A stretch of DNA of 64,000 nucleotides from Amycolatopsis rubida (GTDB lineage Bacteria; Actinomycetota; Actinomycetes; Mycobacteriales; Pseudonocardiaceae): contig NZ_FOWC01000024.1 of assembly GCF_900115345.1 (NCBI RefSeq), forward strand, positions 1 through 64,000, written 5' to 3'. Below, piece by piece: positions 51,080 to 60,582 of the stretch. Under the pieces are notes generated by a model that was given only the letters and a program-made list of their open reading frames with translations, did no database searches and was not told the DNA's origin. Each line of letters opens with the position of its first letter. Position 1 is the stretch's first letter. The position numbers were made by a program, and so were the translations under genes.

Positions 51080-52855
51080 TCACCAGGTTTCGTCGACGAT
51101 GCCGAACGCGCGGATCTTCCGGTAGATCGTCGCGCGCGACATCCCCAGATCGCGTGCCGCGCGTTCCTTGCTGCCCCGGTTCGCGGCCAGGCTGCGCAGA
51201 ATCGCGTCGCGCTCGATGGTTTCGAGCTTCGTGAGCCGGCGGCGGGCGAACGTGCGGCATTCGGCGGGAAGGTCGGCGACGTCGAGGACGCCGCTGCGGA
51301 CACTGTGCGCCGCGGCGGCCAGCACCTCGTCGAGCTGGCGGACGTTTCCGGGCCAGGGCAGGCGCATGAGCTGGCGCACACAAGCGTCCGACGCGGAAAG
51401 CCTGCGGCTGCCCGAGCGACGCGCGAGCAGATGCGGCACGAGGCGCTGCACGTCCTCGATGCGGTGCCGCAGCGGCGGGACCTCGATCTTCCGCGCGAAG
51501 AACGCCGGCACCGCCCCCTGCGCCGCGGAGTCGGCCGGTTCGCCGCCGACGGTCGCCACCACCCAGGCGGGCGCGCCGTGCGGCGCACCGTTCTGCCAAG
51601 CGGTGAACAGCTCGGACAGAACCGGCAGCGAGTTCCCCGCGAGCGCTTCGACGTGCTGGAACAGGACCACGGGCGGATCGCTGCAGAGCACCTCCTCGGC
51701 GAGCGCGGGCAGCCAGACGTCGTGGTCGCCGGCGGTGCGGCAGTCGAGGACCACCTGCCTGCGCCCGTGCCGGAGCGCGATCGCCCTGGCCATCGAGGTC
51801 TTCCCGGTGCCGGGTTCCCCGCTGAGCGCGAGCCAGCGCCCGGCGGCGAAGCTCGCGTCCGCGGCCGCGCAGGCCTGCCGCCACTGCGGACTGGTGCCGG
51901 CCGTCCCCGGCAGCTGGAGATCGGCGCGTGCGCTCGCGCGCCGGGCGGCGGTCTGGTTCTTGACCCGGAAGACACCGCCGGCGAGCGCGTCGCCGCTGTA
52001 GACCGGGCGGTATTCGAGCCGGGCGCTGATGCCCGAGGGAAGGTCCGCCAGCACGGTCGCCGGTTTGGCCGAACCGGCGAGGTCGGTGGCGTGGGTGATC
52101 AGCGCCGAGCGATCAGTGACGTCATAGCGTTCCTCGGCGTGGCTGTTGACCATCACCACGTCGTGGTTCACCGCCAGCACCGCGCCCGAACCGCGCTGGC
52201 ACGCCGCCAGGTACTCGCGGAACAGGCTCAGTTCGCGCGCACCGGTGCTCGCGAGCATCGCCTCCTCGATCCGCTTCGCGGTCGTGCGCGCGAGCGTCAG
52301 CAGAAGCGGGCCGGACGCGTCGGCCCACGACGTGAGGTCGAGAACGCCCACCAGGTGGCCGCGGACCGGATGCACGATCGGCGCGCCCGCGCACTCGAAG
52401 CCGGTCAGCACCCCGTTGAAATGCTCGAAACCCGACACCAGAACGGATTTCTGGCATTCGACCGCCGTGCCGATACCGTTCGTCCCCACCGATTCCTCGG
52501 CGTAGCTGTACCCGGGGGCGAGCGAGACCCGGTCGAGGCCGGACACGAGCGCGCGATCGGTGCAGAGCCGGTCGATGACGAGCCCGTTCGCGTCGGTCAG
52601 CAGGATCGCGGCCGGATGACCGGCCAGTTCCTCGCTCAGGTTCGCCAGTACCGGGGTGGCGCTGTGCGCGAGCAGGCTCTCCTCGTCGCGGTCGGGCACG
52701 TAGACCGGCTCCGGCCGTTCGGCGTCGACCCGGTTCTCCAGCGCGCGCCGCCACGACGCGGTGATGACGTCCCGCACGCCGGACACTTCGGGGGAGCCCC
52801 GGGACAGGAACAGTTCCCGCAGGTCGCGCATCGACTCGTTGCCTCGCGTCGCCAC
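51080..52855 (-). CDS. mimR: GAF/AAA+/Fis activator, MimR/AcoR-like, degenerate AAA domain
   Basis: About 591 aa. GAF-like sensory region (SLAPGYSYAEESVGTNGIGTA), an AAA+ domain with Walker A SGEPGTGKTSMARAI, and a C-terminal Fis-type HTH (AARDLGMSRATIYRKIRAFG). The sigma54-contacting GAFTGA loop is absent and the Walker B region reads VVLFQHVEAL instead of the usual DE pair. This fits actinobacterial AcoR/MimR activators that work without sigma54. I prefer the GTG at 52855, 5 nt behind AAAGGAG. Located to activate mimA. Confidence 0.85.
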   Translation of the reverse strand: MATRGNESMRDLRELFLSRGSPEVSGVRDVITASWRRALENRVDAERPEPVYVPDRDEESLLAHSATPVLANLSEELAGHPAAILLTDANGLVIDRLCTDRALVSGLDRVSLAPGYSYAEESVGTNGIGTAVECQKSVLVSGFEHFNGVLTGFECAGAPIVHPVRGHLVGVLDLTSWADASGPLLLTLARTTAKRIEEAMLASTGARELSLFREYLAACQRGSGAVLAVNHDVVMVNSHAEERYDVTDRSALITHATDLAGSAKPATVLADLPSGISARLEYRPVYSGDALAGGVFRVKNQTAARRASARADLQLPGTAGTSPQWRQACAAADASFAAGRWLALSGEPGTGKTSMARAIALRHGRRQVVLDCRTAGDHDVWLPALAEEVLCSDPPVVLFQHVEALAGNSLPVLSELFTAWQNGAPHGAPAWVVATVGGEPADSAAQGAVPAFFARKIEVPPLRHRIEDVQRLVPHLLARRSGSRRLSASDACVRQLMRLPWPGNVRQLDEVLAAAAHSVRSGVLDVADLPAECRTFARRRLTKLETIERDAILRSLAANRGSKERAARDLGMSRATIYRKIRAFGIVDETW

Positions 52856-52929
52856 CACGTCTCCTTTGACGTCCAGTGCCCCGGGCTCCTGCCCGCCCAC
52901 GGGCCCTCATGGTGCACTCGTGGCGCGCA

Positions 52930-53817
52930 TCACTTTGTCTCATAGTGAGACAAGACCCGGCCGGGCCGCAAACCGCGCTGATCCCGCCCGGCCAGGGTCT
53001 CCGACTGCCACCGCCCGGGACGGACGCCGGTCTGGTGCGCGAAAAACGCCGAGAAGTTCGCGGCGTCCGGGAAACCCAGCCGCTGCCCGCAGCGGGCCGC
53101 GCCGAGCCGATCGTGCGCGAGCAGCCGCTTGGCTTCCAGCACCAGGCGTTCGCACAGGTACTCCTTGCCGCCGCGCCCGGTAGCCGAGCGAACGGCGCGG
53201 GACAGCGTCCGCGGCGAGCACCCGAGCTTGCGAGCGTAGTACGCGATGTCGTGGTGGAGGCGGAAATCTTCCTCCACCGCGACCTGGAACCGCGGAAACA
53301 GCTCCTGCCCGGACTCGCCGCCCGCCACCGGCGGCGCGACCCGCAGCAGCAGCGCGGACAGCACCAGACCGAGCAGTTCACCTGCCCCCGACGCCGCGGC
53401 AGTCTCCCCCCGAAGATGCGCGAGCGCGGCGGTGACCAGCGGCCACTGCCCCTCTGCCACAGTCCAGCTCTCCAACGCACCGGGACCGGCCGCAAGCGCG
53501 CGGCTCCCCGGGGTGGCGGCCGGGGCGGTGGGCACGAACAGCACCACGTCTCCGGCCAGATCGCCGAGGTCGTCCCAGCGGTGCACGACTCCAGGCCGGA
53601 TCCACACCACGCTCCGCGCCGACAGCGAGTGACGGGCGAAGTCGATCGAAACCGCGCCGTGCCCACGCCGGACCACCGCGAGCACATGGAAGTCGCCCCG
53701 TTCGCTAGCCCCGCGGTCCAGCCTGCGCAGCTTCGCGAACGACATCGTCTCCACCGACGCGCCCGACTCCCCCGGCGGCTGATAGACGAGCTGGCGAATC
53801 TCGATCACGGTGTCCAT
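52930..53817 (-). CDS. AraC-family transcriptional regulator
   Basis: 295 aa. N-terminal cupin-like sensor (HVLAVVRRGHGAVSIDFARHSL) and a C-terminal double HTH (YYARKLGCSPRTLSRAVRSATG, RLGFPDAANFSAFFAHQTGVRPG). It is divergent from the interrupted hydrolase gene and upstream of the activator gene on the same strand. Its last codons contain the activator palindrome. Target unknown: the hydrolase or the mim locus. Confidence 0.85.
   Translation of the reverse strand: MDTVIEIRQLVYQPPGESGASVETMSFAKLRRLDRGASERGDFHVLAVVRRGHGAVSIDFARHSLSARSVVWIRPGVVHRWDDLGDLAGDVVLFVPTAPAATPGSRALAAGPGALESWTVAEGQWPLVTAALAHLRGETAAASGAGELLGLVLSALLLRVAPPVAGGESGQELFPRFQVAVEEDFRLHHDIAYYARKLGCSPRTLSRAVRSATGRGGKEYLCERLVLEAKRLLAHDRLGAARCGQRLGFPDAANFSAFFAHQTGVRPGRWQSETLAGRDQRGLRPGRVLSHYETK
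52935..52953 (-). promoter_or_regulatory. Perfect palindrome upstream of the activator gene
   Basis: TTGTCTCA-TAG-TGAGACAA, 8-bp arms and 3-nt centre, 80 bp before the proposed start of the MimR-like gene and inside the end of the AraC gene. The same core is found before mimA. Suggests autoregulation plus activation by one protein. Confidence 0.65.
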
Positions 53818-53912
53818 TTTTCACCATTCCCCGTCCGCTCACACCGATGCGCCAGCCCGACCCCGACGGTTGACTCGGTGTCAGAAAACTCCCGTCGAGA
53901 GAGGACATCCTC

Positions 53913-54710
53913 GTGACCACAAGCACCGCGAACCAGCTTCCGGTCTACGATTTCCGCCCCGGCGATCTTCCAGCGTTAGTATTTCTTCACTATTGGGGCG
54001 GCTCGGCCCGAACCTGGCAGCCCGTACTCGACCGGCTGCCCGGACACGCCGCCGTGACCATCGACCTGCGCGGATGGGGACGTTCCCGCGAACTGCCCGG
54101 CCCGTACTCGCTGGAACAGTCGGCGCGCGACACGCGCGCGGTGCTCGCCGACGCGGGCTTGACCAGCTACATCCTGGTCGGGCACTCCATGGGCGGCAAA
54201 GTCGCGCAACTGGCCGCGTCCGCACGTCCGGCCGGACTCGCCGGACTGGCCCTGGTCGCTCCAGCCCCGGCGAAACCCGCTGCCGAAGTCACCGCGACGT
54301 AGCGGGAAGCGCTGTCGCACGCCTACGACTCCGACGAGTCGACAGCGCACGCCCGCGACGCCGTCCTCACCGCCACCCCGCTCAGCGATCAAGCAAAAGC
54401 CCAGGTCACGGCCGATTCCCGGACCTGCGCCGACGAAGCCCGTCTCGAATGGCCTTCGCACGGCATCGCCAAGGACATCACCGGCGCGGCCCGCCGCATC
54501 GACGTTCCCGTCCTGGTCGCAGCAGACGAGCACGACCAGGTCGAGCCGCCCGCGACACTGCGCGGCAACCTCCTGCCCTACCTGGCCCAGGCAGCCCTGA
54601 CCGTCATCCCCGGCAGCGGCCACCTCCTGCCCCTGGAAGCACCCAGCGAACTCGCGCACCTGCTCCAGAACTTCGCGACGGCCGCAGTCGCCCGTCCTCG
54701 CGCCAGCTGA
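53913..54710 (+). pseudogene. Alpha/beta hydrolase interrupted by one in-frame TAG
   Basis: The frame opens MTTSTANQLPVYDFRPGDLP with LHYWGGSARTW, VTIDLRGWGRS and nucleophile elbow LVGHSMGGKVAQLA, reaches TAG at 54300-54302, then continues in the same frame as REALSHAYDSDESTAHARD to PVLVAADEHDQVEPP (acid) and PGSGHLLPLEAP (His) and stops at 54710. All catalytic elements are intact, so a single C-to-T change of a Gln codon is the simplest cause. Without readthrough only 129 residues, lacking Asp and His, are made. Confidence 0.8.
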
Positions 54711-55389
54711 CCAAGAACGTCGCCCGCCCCCGAACTGGCCACCCGATTCGCCCACCATCCACCTCGGTGAAGCGCACCGCCACCGGCCCGTCCGACCGAA
54801 CCCCGCCGCCCCCCGATCGCCGCCACCATGCCGGTCCGATCGTCGACGCAGAATGCGCACGAGCACGTCGTCAGCACTCCAGCCGTAATGCGCCAGCGCG
54901 TCGAACAACGCGCCCTGCCACGCTCGCTCGGCAGGCAAAAGACGCCCCCAGCCGCCGCCAACACCGTCCGGGCACGGCTCACCCTCCGGCTTCGCGACAG
55001 AGAAAGCCGCTTCGCCGAACGCCGAGGCAGTGCTCTCCGCCTGATCGACCTCTCGACGGAAATCCAGGATGCCGCCACGGACCCGCAGGCCAGTGCGAAA
55101 ACCTCACGCGCCGGAGCGCCGCTGTTGCCCGTGAACTGATTCCCCAGGACCGCCAGCAGTACCGTGATTCACGGCTGGACTCCTTTCGCCGCGAGAGACC
55201 GGATTAGCCTCACCCGCCGCGCCCCGACCCCCGCTGCCCGACCGCGCACGGGACATCTCAGGACGTGCCCTTGAAGCAGCCAGCAAGCTGCGGACACTCC
55301 AGGAATTCGGCATGTCCCGAACAGATGATCTTATCACCCGAACCTCGACGCGGTTTCACACCCCCCTGAATAGGCGTGCCAGACCGTCG
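54711..55389. other. Gene-poor junction
   Basis: About 680 bp between the broken hydrolase and the tRNA. No frame looks convincing. On the minus strand near 54850-55080 a stretch including LLPAERAWQGALFDALAHYG and WSADDVLVRILRR reads like real protein, but it has no start codon after the preceding stop and I do not recognise it; it may be a gene remnant. Confidence 0.35.
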
Positions 55390-55395
55390 TATACT
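55390..55395 (+). promoter_or_regulatory. -10 box of the tRNA-Leu promoter
   Basis: TATACT, 14 nt before the mature 5' end of the tRNA. A weak -35 candidate (CTGAAT) lies about 18 bp upstream. Confidence 0.55.
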
Positions 55396-55409
55396 CTCTT
55401 CATCAGCAA

Positions 55410-55493
55410 GTCCGAGTGGCGGAATGGCAGACGCGCTAGCTTGAGGTGCTAGTGTCCTTAACGGACGTGGGGGTTCAAGTCCCCCCTCGGACA
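55410..55493 (+). tRNA. tRNA-Leu (anticodon GAG)
   Basis: 84 nt with a long variable arm as in type II tRNAs. Acceptor GTCCGAG pairs with CTCGGAC; the anticodon stem CTAGC/GCTAG encloses TTGAGGT with GAG at 55443-55445; the T arm is GGGGGTTCAAGTCCCCC. Discriminator A at 55493 and no encoded CCA. The adjacent integrase gene ends inside its T loop, so this tRNA is the integration site (attL side). Confidence 0.95.
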
Positions 55494-57222
55494 CACACAT
55501 TATTTACCCGTGGAGAGGCTGTCACGTCGACGGCCTCTTTTTCGTGGTCGAACCGCAGGTCAAGCCGCAAGTCCCGGTAAAGCTGAGCCAGTCGGCCCGG
55601 CTGACCGTCGGCCAGTGCAGCGCTGACGTTGCCGAGTGAGTCGATCATCGCGTAGACCTCCGCCTCGCCGAGCCCCGCAGGTTCGCCAGCGCTCATCAGT
55701 TCCGCCTGAGCGGCCGCCCGATCGGCTTGTGCCCGGTTGATTCCCTCGACAACGGCTGACGGGTCCACGCCCGCGGAGATGGCGTTCTGGAACCGCTGCA
55801 GCCTGGCTTCCGCGTCCTCCAGTAGCTTCCGTGCGGCTCCGTTGTCCGCTGCTTGCGGTGTCGGCTGAGCCTGGACCAGTTGTTCAACGGTTCGCGCGAT
55901 GTTCTGCCGGTCGAACAGGCCGCCGATCCACTCGTTCAGCGCGTCCCTTAGCGGTTCTTCTTTGAGGTAGATCGTCGGCGGGTGCGTGAGCAGGGCCGGC
56001 GAGCCCGGCGTGAGTGTCCTTGCCGGGCAGCGGTAGTACATGCCGTGCTTTCGCGGGCTGCCTTCCATCTTCCGTCCGCAGGCGGTGCACCGAATGAGTC
56101 CACGGAACAGATACGCGTGCTTGACCGTTCGTCCTGCGCGCTCGGTCTTGCGCGCGGTCCGCAGACCACCCGCCGCTTTGGCCCGCCGCATCAACTGCGT
56201 TTGCGTGAAGTCCTGGACAGACACGATCTCGGGATGTGCAGGCTTACGGGAGCGAACCACCCGATCCGGCTTGGCGCGACGGAACCGGACGACGTTGCCG
56301 GCCGCTACGTCATCAGGATCAAGCAGCATTTCCTGCCTCGCCCATCGCCCGAAGAAAGCGAAGCCGGTGTAACGCGGGTTCTTCAGAATCGACCGCACCG
56401 TGCTGCCCTGCCAACCATCGGCAAGGCGGTGCCGGTTCTGGTCCGGCCGCCGCGCCGACGGACAAGGGATGCCGTCGCGATTCAGCCCGTTGGCAATCGC
56501 CCGGTCTCCATTGCCTCCGAGGTATTCGGCGAAGATGCGACGCACGACTTCGGCAGCTGATTCGTCAAGGGCGAGTAGACGCAACCGGAACCCCTCTGCT
56601 GCCTTCCTCGGGTTGGGATGCGGTCCGCCGTCCACGACTACGTAGCCGTACGGAGCCCGGCCGCCCTGGTGACGTCCTTCATTGACTACCTGCGCGTCCA
56701 TCGCGGCCCGCACGCGAGCCTGAACGTGCTGCCGCTCCGACTCGCTCATGCCGCCGAGCACGCTCATCAGCATCTTGTGAGACGGGTTCCGCGGATCGAA
56801 CTTCCCGCCCAGTTCCGGCACCCACAAGTCCACACCGTAGGCCGCGAACCGCGGCGCGATGAGCGAGAACTGATTTCCGAACCAACACCGGGTGCCCTCG
56901 CCGACGACCAGCGCATCCCAACCACGGCGGGGGTTCTTCAGTGCGGTGAGCAACTGCGAAGCCTCGGTACGGCGGTCCCAGGCACCGAACGTGACTGCCC
57001 GATATCGAAGTACTCCGCCACGATCCGGCCACCCAGCGGCTCGACGAACTTCCGCGCGTTCCCGAACTGCCAGCCGCGAGAGGTTTCCGGGTCCTGGTTG
57101 TCCTCCGTCGAGCACCGCCCGTAGACGGCCAAGGTGCCGATCCCTTCGTCAACGGGCGCGGCCACGTCCAACCCAAGGATCTCGTCCAATTTCGACCATT
57201 GGTCGCTGATTTCAGCGGACAT
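55475..57222 (-). pseudogene. int: Large serine recombinase/integrase, split by a frameshift
   Basis: The N-terminal piece from ATG 57222 has the catalytic motif YGRCSTEDNQ (Ser38) and reaches YFDIGQSRSVP. The rest continues in another frame as WDRRTEASQLLTALKNPRRG ... GGKFDPRNPSHKMLMSVLGG, a recombinase domain, a zinc-ribbon (CTACGRK ... YYRCPA) and a coiled-coil C-terminus. One missing base near 56978-56983 would join them. The stop codon lies in the tRNA. Either an inactivated integrase, a sequencing error, or programmed shifting; the rest of the gene shows no decay. Confidence 0.8.
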
Positions 57223-57373
57223 CTGTGGCCTCCCTTGCCGGCCCTTTTAGCACCGGCACCTCAGTCAGTTCGATCAGTACGGCCAGCAACGCGCGCGCAG
57301 CCGCAGGCGTCAACTGTGGCAATCCCGCAGGTAGGATAACCCGATAGGCCTGACCTTCCACCCGTGCACTCAT
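57212..57373 (-). CDS. Small AICE protein
   Basis: 53 aa, MSARVEGQAYRVILPAGLPQ continuing LTPAAARALLAVLIELTE. ATG overlaps the translocase stop (ATGA) and its end overlaps the integrase start by 11 bp, so it is in the same coupled transcript. No recognised family. Confidence 0.6.
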   Translation of the reverse strand: MSARVEGQAYRVILPAGLPQLTPAAARALLAVLIELTEVPVLKGPAREATDVR

Positions 57374-59541
57374 GACGGATCACCGGCTCCGGCGAGTTCG
57401 CCGCCATCGCGGACACGCTCGACAGCTCGGCGGATATCAGCGGTCAGGTAGCCGCGTACCTGCCGCGTCTCGCCGTCTTCGCTGGTCACGCGATCGCGCG
57501 TTGGTCGGCACCCCACCTCGCTCATCTGCTGCGAGAACGTCCTCCGGTCAGCGTCCAACGCCTCCAGCAGCTCGGCCGTCGGCACGAAGTCGCGACCGTC
57601 GGGGCCGAGGTCGTCACCCAGGTAGGTGACGAGCGAGGCGAGCGATTCCGGCAACTCGGCCGGTGGTACGGCCGTGCCCGCGCCGAGAGCGTGCGCGACG
57701 GCCGCATGGTCGAGCGTCGGCATGGCGTCCTGACCGGCCGCGTGCCCTGTGAGCGTTCCCTCGGCCTCGCGCAGAGCACGCCCCTGCTGGCAGATGGTCT
57801 GCCAGTCCTCGTTCGGCATGTAGTACGTCCGGACCGTCATGGCCAGCACGTCGGCCCCGGCCGCCGTGTCGCCGTCCGGCCGGAGAACGCCGACACCCTT
57901 GTGCGAGGCCAGCAGCCGCGAGGAGTCGAACCCGCGGGTGTTCATCTGCTCGCCGAGCACGATGTTGGAGTCGCGCCAGTCCATCACTCGGAGCGCGAAC
58001 CGCGACCCGAGCACCGCCCGGAGCCCGGACGGGATGGTCTTCGAGTCCGGCCGTTGCGTGGCCAGGACAAGCACGATTCCGGCCGCCGGCCCTTTCTTCG
58101 CCAGCCACGTCAGCAGTTCGCCAACGTACTCGCCCGCCGCGAGCTTCTTCCCTTGTACGTCAACGGGCGTGCGGTCTTCGAGCGGCACCTGAACCTCATC
58201 GATGAAGATCGCCGTGACCGGCATGTTCAGGGCTTTGTCCCGCGACATCTCCGGCGTCACCTTCGACTCCGGGCACACGATGTCGTCGAGATCCCGCATC
58301 CGTCGGTACCGGCCCTGGACCTCGGCAACCAGCTCGACCAGCCAGTCGACGAGCGCCAGGACGTGTTCGGGCTCGTCACCTGCCATGAAGCGGTGTGCAA
58401 CCTGCGCGGCCGCGATCCAGTCCTTTCCGGCCTTGAAGTCCGCCACATAGAGCCGCACCCACGCATCCAAGATGAGCCCGCTCGCCGCCAGTCGAGCAGC
58501 GAACGTCTTACCCTGCCGAGGAATTGCACCGATCAGCAGCGACGTCCATACGAGCGGAAGGTCGATCCGCCTGTCTCGTGCGTCGCGTCCGAAGGGGACC
58601 GCTCGCCACGCGTCCCAGCGCGTCACGCTGAGCAACGGCGTCTGGAGCGGCGGCCGGGCATACGGGTCCTCATCGGCGACCCACATCGAGATCCGCCCGG
58701 CGTGCCCGCCGTTGCCGCGGACGCGCTCGACGATGAGCTGAACTTCGTCGACCGCGAGCGCCGACGCCAGTGCATCCCGGTTCTTGACGACGTCCGCAGC
58801 CTTGCGTGTGGCCGGCAAGTCCACGGTCACGGCCCACCCGTCGCCCACGCGGGTCGCGCGCTCGACCAGGCGAAGCGTCTCGTCCTTTCCGATGAGCTTC
58901 GTGTCTCGGAACGCGTCCACGAGAACCTGCGGGTCCATCGTCCACGTGAGTGTGCGCGGGCCGGCAAGTGCGGGCTTCCGTCCTGGACTGCCGTCCTTAC
59001 GACGGCCCAGAACAGCGAGTGCCAAAGACGCCGCAGCCCCGCCGATCCACAACGGATCGGCGCCGTACAGCAGATTCATCATGGCGACGGCCAACACCGC
59101 AACGGCGACCACCGCGCCGGTGACCTTCCACCGGAACAAGGTGAGTTCACGGATCTCCGTGAACTTGTCGGCAAGCTTCTCCGACTCCTCGGCTGCCGTC
59201 CGGTAGTCGTTCACCTTGACCCAACCGCGCCAGGACCGTACTCCGACCACGATCCCGCGCACCACCGCGCCGACGTACCGGACCGGTGACTTGACCACCC
59301 AGACCACGGCATCCTTCGCGGCCTGGATCGCTTGCGGCTTGCTCTTGAGCCACAGGGGCACGCGCGGCGAGTGCGTCCACCACCGAGCGAACCGACGTCG
59401 GACAGTCCGGGCGCGCGGCTGAGGCAAGGTGTCGTCGATCAGTTCGCCGTCGAGCACCGGGCCGACGTGCTCGACGTCCCCCGAAGCCACCCGAGCGAGC
59501 CTGGCGCTGCTGTTTACCTCGGCATCCGATTCAGCGGTCAT
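57370..59541 (-). CDS. FtsK/SpoIIIE-type DNA translocase (TraB/Tra-like)
   Basis: 723 aa. N-terminal ~200 residues contain two hydrophobic helices (VVAVAVLAVAMMNLLYG, WIGGAAASLALAVLG). Motor domain: Walker A LIGAIPRQGKTFAARLA, Walker B AIFIDEVQVPLEDR, then LVLATQRPDSKTIPSGLRAVLGSRF. The C-terminal ~100 residues look like a winged helix (AELLEALDADRRTFSQQM). In actinomycete ICEs one FtsK-like protein moves double-stranded DNA between mycelia. Start ATG 59541 overlaps the DUF2637 gene by 11 bp. Confidence 0.88.
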   Translation of the reverse strand: MTAESDAEVNSSARLARVASGDVEHVGPVLDGELIDDTLPQPRARTVRRRFARWWTHSPRVPLWLKSKPQAIQAAKDAVVWVVKSPVRYVGAVVRGIVVGVRSWRGWVKVNDYRTAAEESEKLADKFTEIRELTLFRWKVTGAVVAVAVLAVAMMNLLYGADPLWIGGAAASLALAVLGRRKDGSPGRKPALAGPRTLTWTMDPQVLVDAFRDTKLIGKDETLRLVERATRVGDGWAVTVDLPATRKAADVVKNRDALASALAVDEVQLIVERVRGNGGHAGRISMWVADEDPYARPPLQTPLLSVTRWDAWRAVPFGRDARDRRIDLPLVWTSLLIGAIPRQGKTFAARLAASGLILDAWVRLYVADFKAGKDWIAAAQVAHRFMAGDEPEHVLALVDWLVELVAEVQGRYRRMRDLDDIVCPESKVTPEMSRDKALNMPVTAIFIDEVQVPLEDRTPVDVQGKKLAAGEYVGELLTWLAKKGPAAGIVLVLATQRPDSKTIPSGLRAVLGSRFALRVMDWRDSNIVLGEQMNTRGFDSSRLLASHKGVGVLRPDGDTAAGADVLAMTVRTYYMPNEDWQTICQQGRALREAEGTLTGHAAGQDAMPTLDHAAVAHALGAGTAVPPAELPESLASLVTYLGDDLGPDGRDFVPTAELLEALDADRRTFSQQMSEVGCRPTRDRVTSEDGETRQVRGYLTADIRRAVERVRDGGELAGAGDPS

Positions 59542-60256
59542 GGCGCACCTCGTCCGCAAGCGCGCTGGCCAGCCGAGACGACAACCCGCGCGAGCACCCG
59601 GTGACCTCCCGGACCCATGCCGGCGTCACCTTCACGTCAGGCGTCCACGCTTGACGTGCCTCGGCGAGGTAGTCGGCAAACAGCCGCCGCGCAGGCCGTT
59701 CACGGGCAGGCGCCGGCAGTTCATGAACGTTCGTGGTGTTCGCGTGTGCGGCCTGCACGGCGTCGGTGAGCTTGTCGCGCAGGTCGGTGACAGCCTCGGC
59801 CGCGACGAACACGACCATCGGCGGCACGGAGTGCAGAACCACACCGGCCGGCGATCCGGCCGCCCACGACGACCAGGTGTTCATGACGTACGTAGCCGCC
59901 AGCGTGAGCCACTTCGCCGCTCGGACCCACCGTCCGGTGTGGACCTGGTACCGGGCGGTCACCTGTTCGGCTCGCAGGATCGCGAGCAGCACCAGGCACA
60001 CGGTCGGGTCCAGCAGCCACGCTGTCAGCCAGGGCAGCGACCCGAAGGCAGCTCCGGCGGCGGCGAACCACTGCACGTTGGCCGTCGTGAACGCCAGACC
60101 GAGGATGATCCCGGCCCAGCACAGCCGGTCGACCTGAGCGCGGATTCGCTCGACCTGAAGCGCGACCACGTCCGGGTGGGTCCGCCAGCGCCGGACGTCG
60201 GCCGCTTCGGCGGCGTCTTTGGCGAGCCGCTGAGCGCGGGGAAGCTGCTCGCTCAT
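59531..60256 (-). CDS. DUF2637 membrane protein (SpdB-like spread protein)
   Basis: 241 aa with an N-terminal charged segment, four hydrophobic helices (AGIILGLAFTTANVQWFA, LTAWLLDPTVCLVLLAIL, WLTLAATYVMNTWSSWAAG, VVLHSVPPMVVFVAAEA) and a C-terminal HTH-like part (VTPAWVREVTGCSRGLSSRL). DUF2637 proteins are standard in actinomycete conjugative elements and assist plasmid spread. Confidence 0.8.
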   Translation of the reverse strand: MSEQLPRAQRLAKDAAEAADVRRWRTHPDVVALQVERIRAQVDRLCWAGIILGLAFTTANVQWFAAAGAAFGSLPWLTAWLLDPTVCLVLLAILRAEQVTARYQVHTGRWVRAAKWLTLAATYVMNTWSSWAAGSPAGVVLHSVPPMVVFVAAEAVTDLRDKLTDAVQAAHANTTNVHELPAPARERPARRLFADYLAEARQAWTPDVKVTPAWVREVTGCSRGLSSRLASALADEVRHDR

Positions 60257-60582
60257 CGGCGACCACCGCCCCGGCGCGTGGTGTCCAGCGACGTCACGGT
60301 GAGAGCACGAGTCAGGACGTAGGCCGCGACCAGGTCCGGCGCGCCGAGCACTACGAGCAGCAACGTCGGGTTCCCTGGGTGCGTGATCACGAGCCACTGA
60401 ACGCCGACGAACGCTGAGCCTGTGAACAGCACCCGCCCGGCGAGCGACACCACTCGGGCGCCCGCTCGCGCCGTCTCGGCAGCACGGCGCGCCCTGCGTG
60501 CGCCGAACCGCCATATCGTGAACAGGGCAAACAGCACCGCGACGCCCGCGAGAACCTGCGTAGGCGAGAGGGTGAGCGTCAT
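60253..60582 (-). CDS. Small membrane protein of the transfer operon (internal start)
   Basis: 109 aa if started at the internal ATG 60582 behind GGGAGGTGAGG. Helices VLAGVAVLFALFTIWRFG and FTGSAFVGVQWLVITHPG plus a third hydrophobic stretch NPTLLLVVLGAPDLVAAYVL. Similar small proteins precede DUF2637 genes in AICEs. It may be made both alone and as the tail of the WhiB-like product. Confidence 0.55.
   Translation of the reverse strand: MTLTLSPTQVLAGVAVLFALFTIWRFGARRARRAAETARAGARVVSLAGRVLFTGSAFVGVQWLVITHPGNPTLLLVVLGAPDLVAAYVLTRALTVTSLDTTRRGGGRR

Noticed and set aside
53976..54938. 320-codon minus-strand frame
   Set aside because: Antisense to the interrupted alpha/beta hydrolase, whose catalytic motifs are clear.
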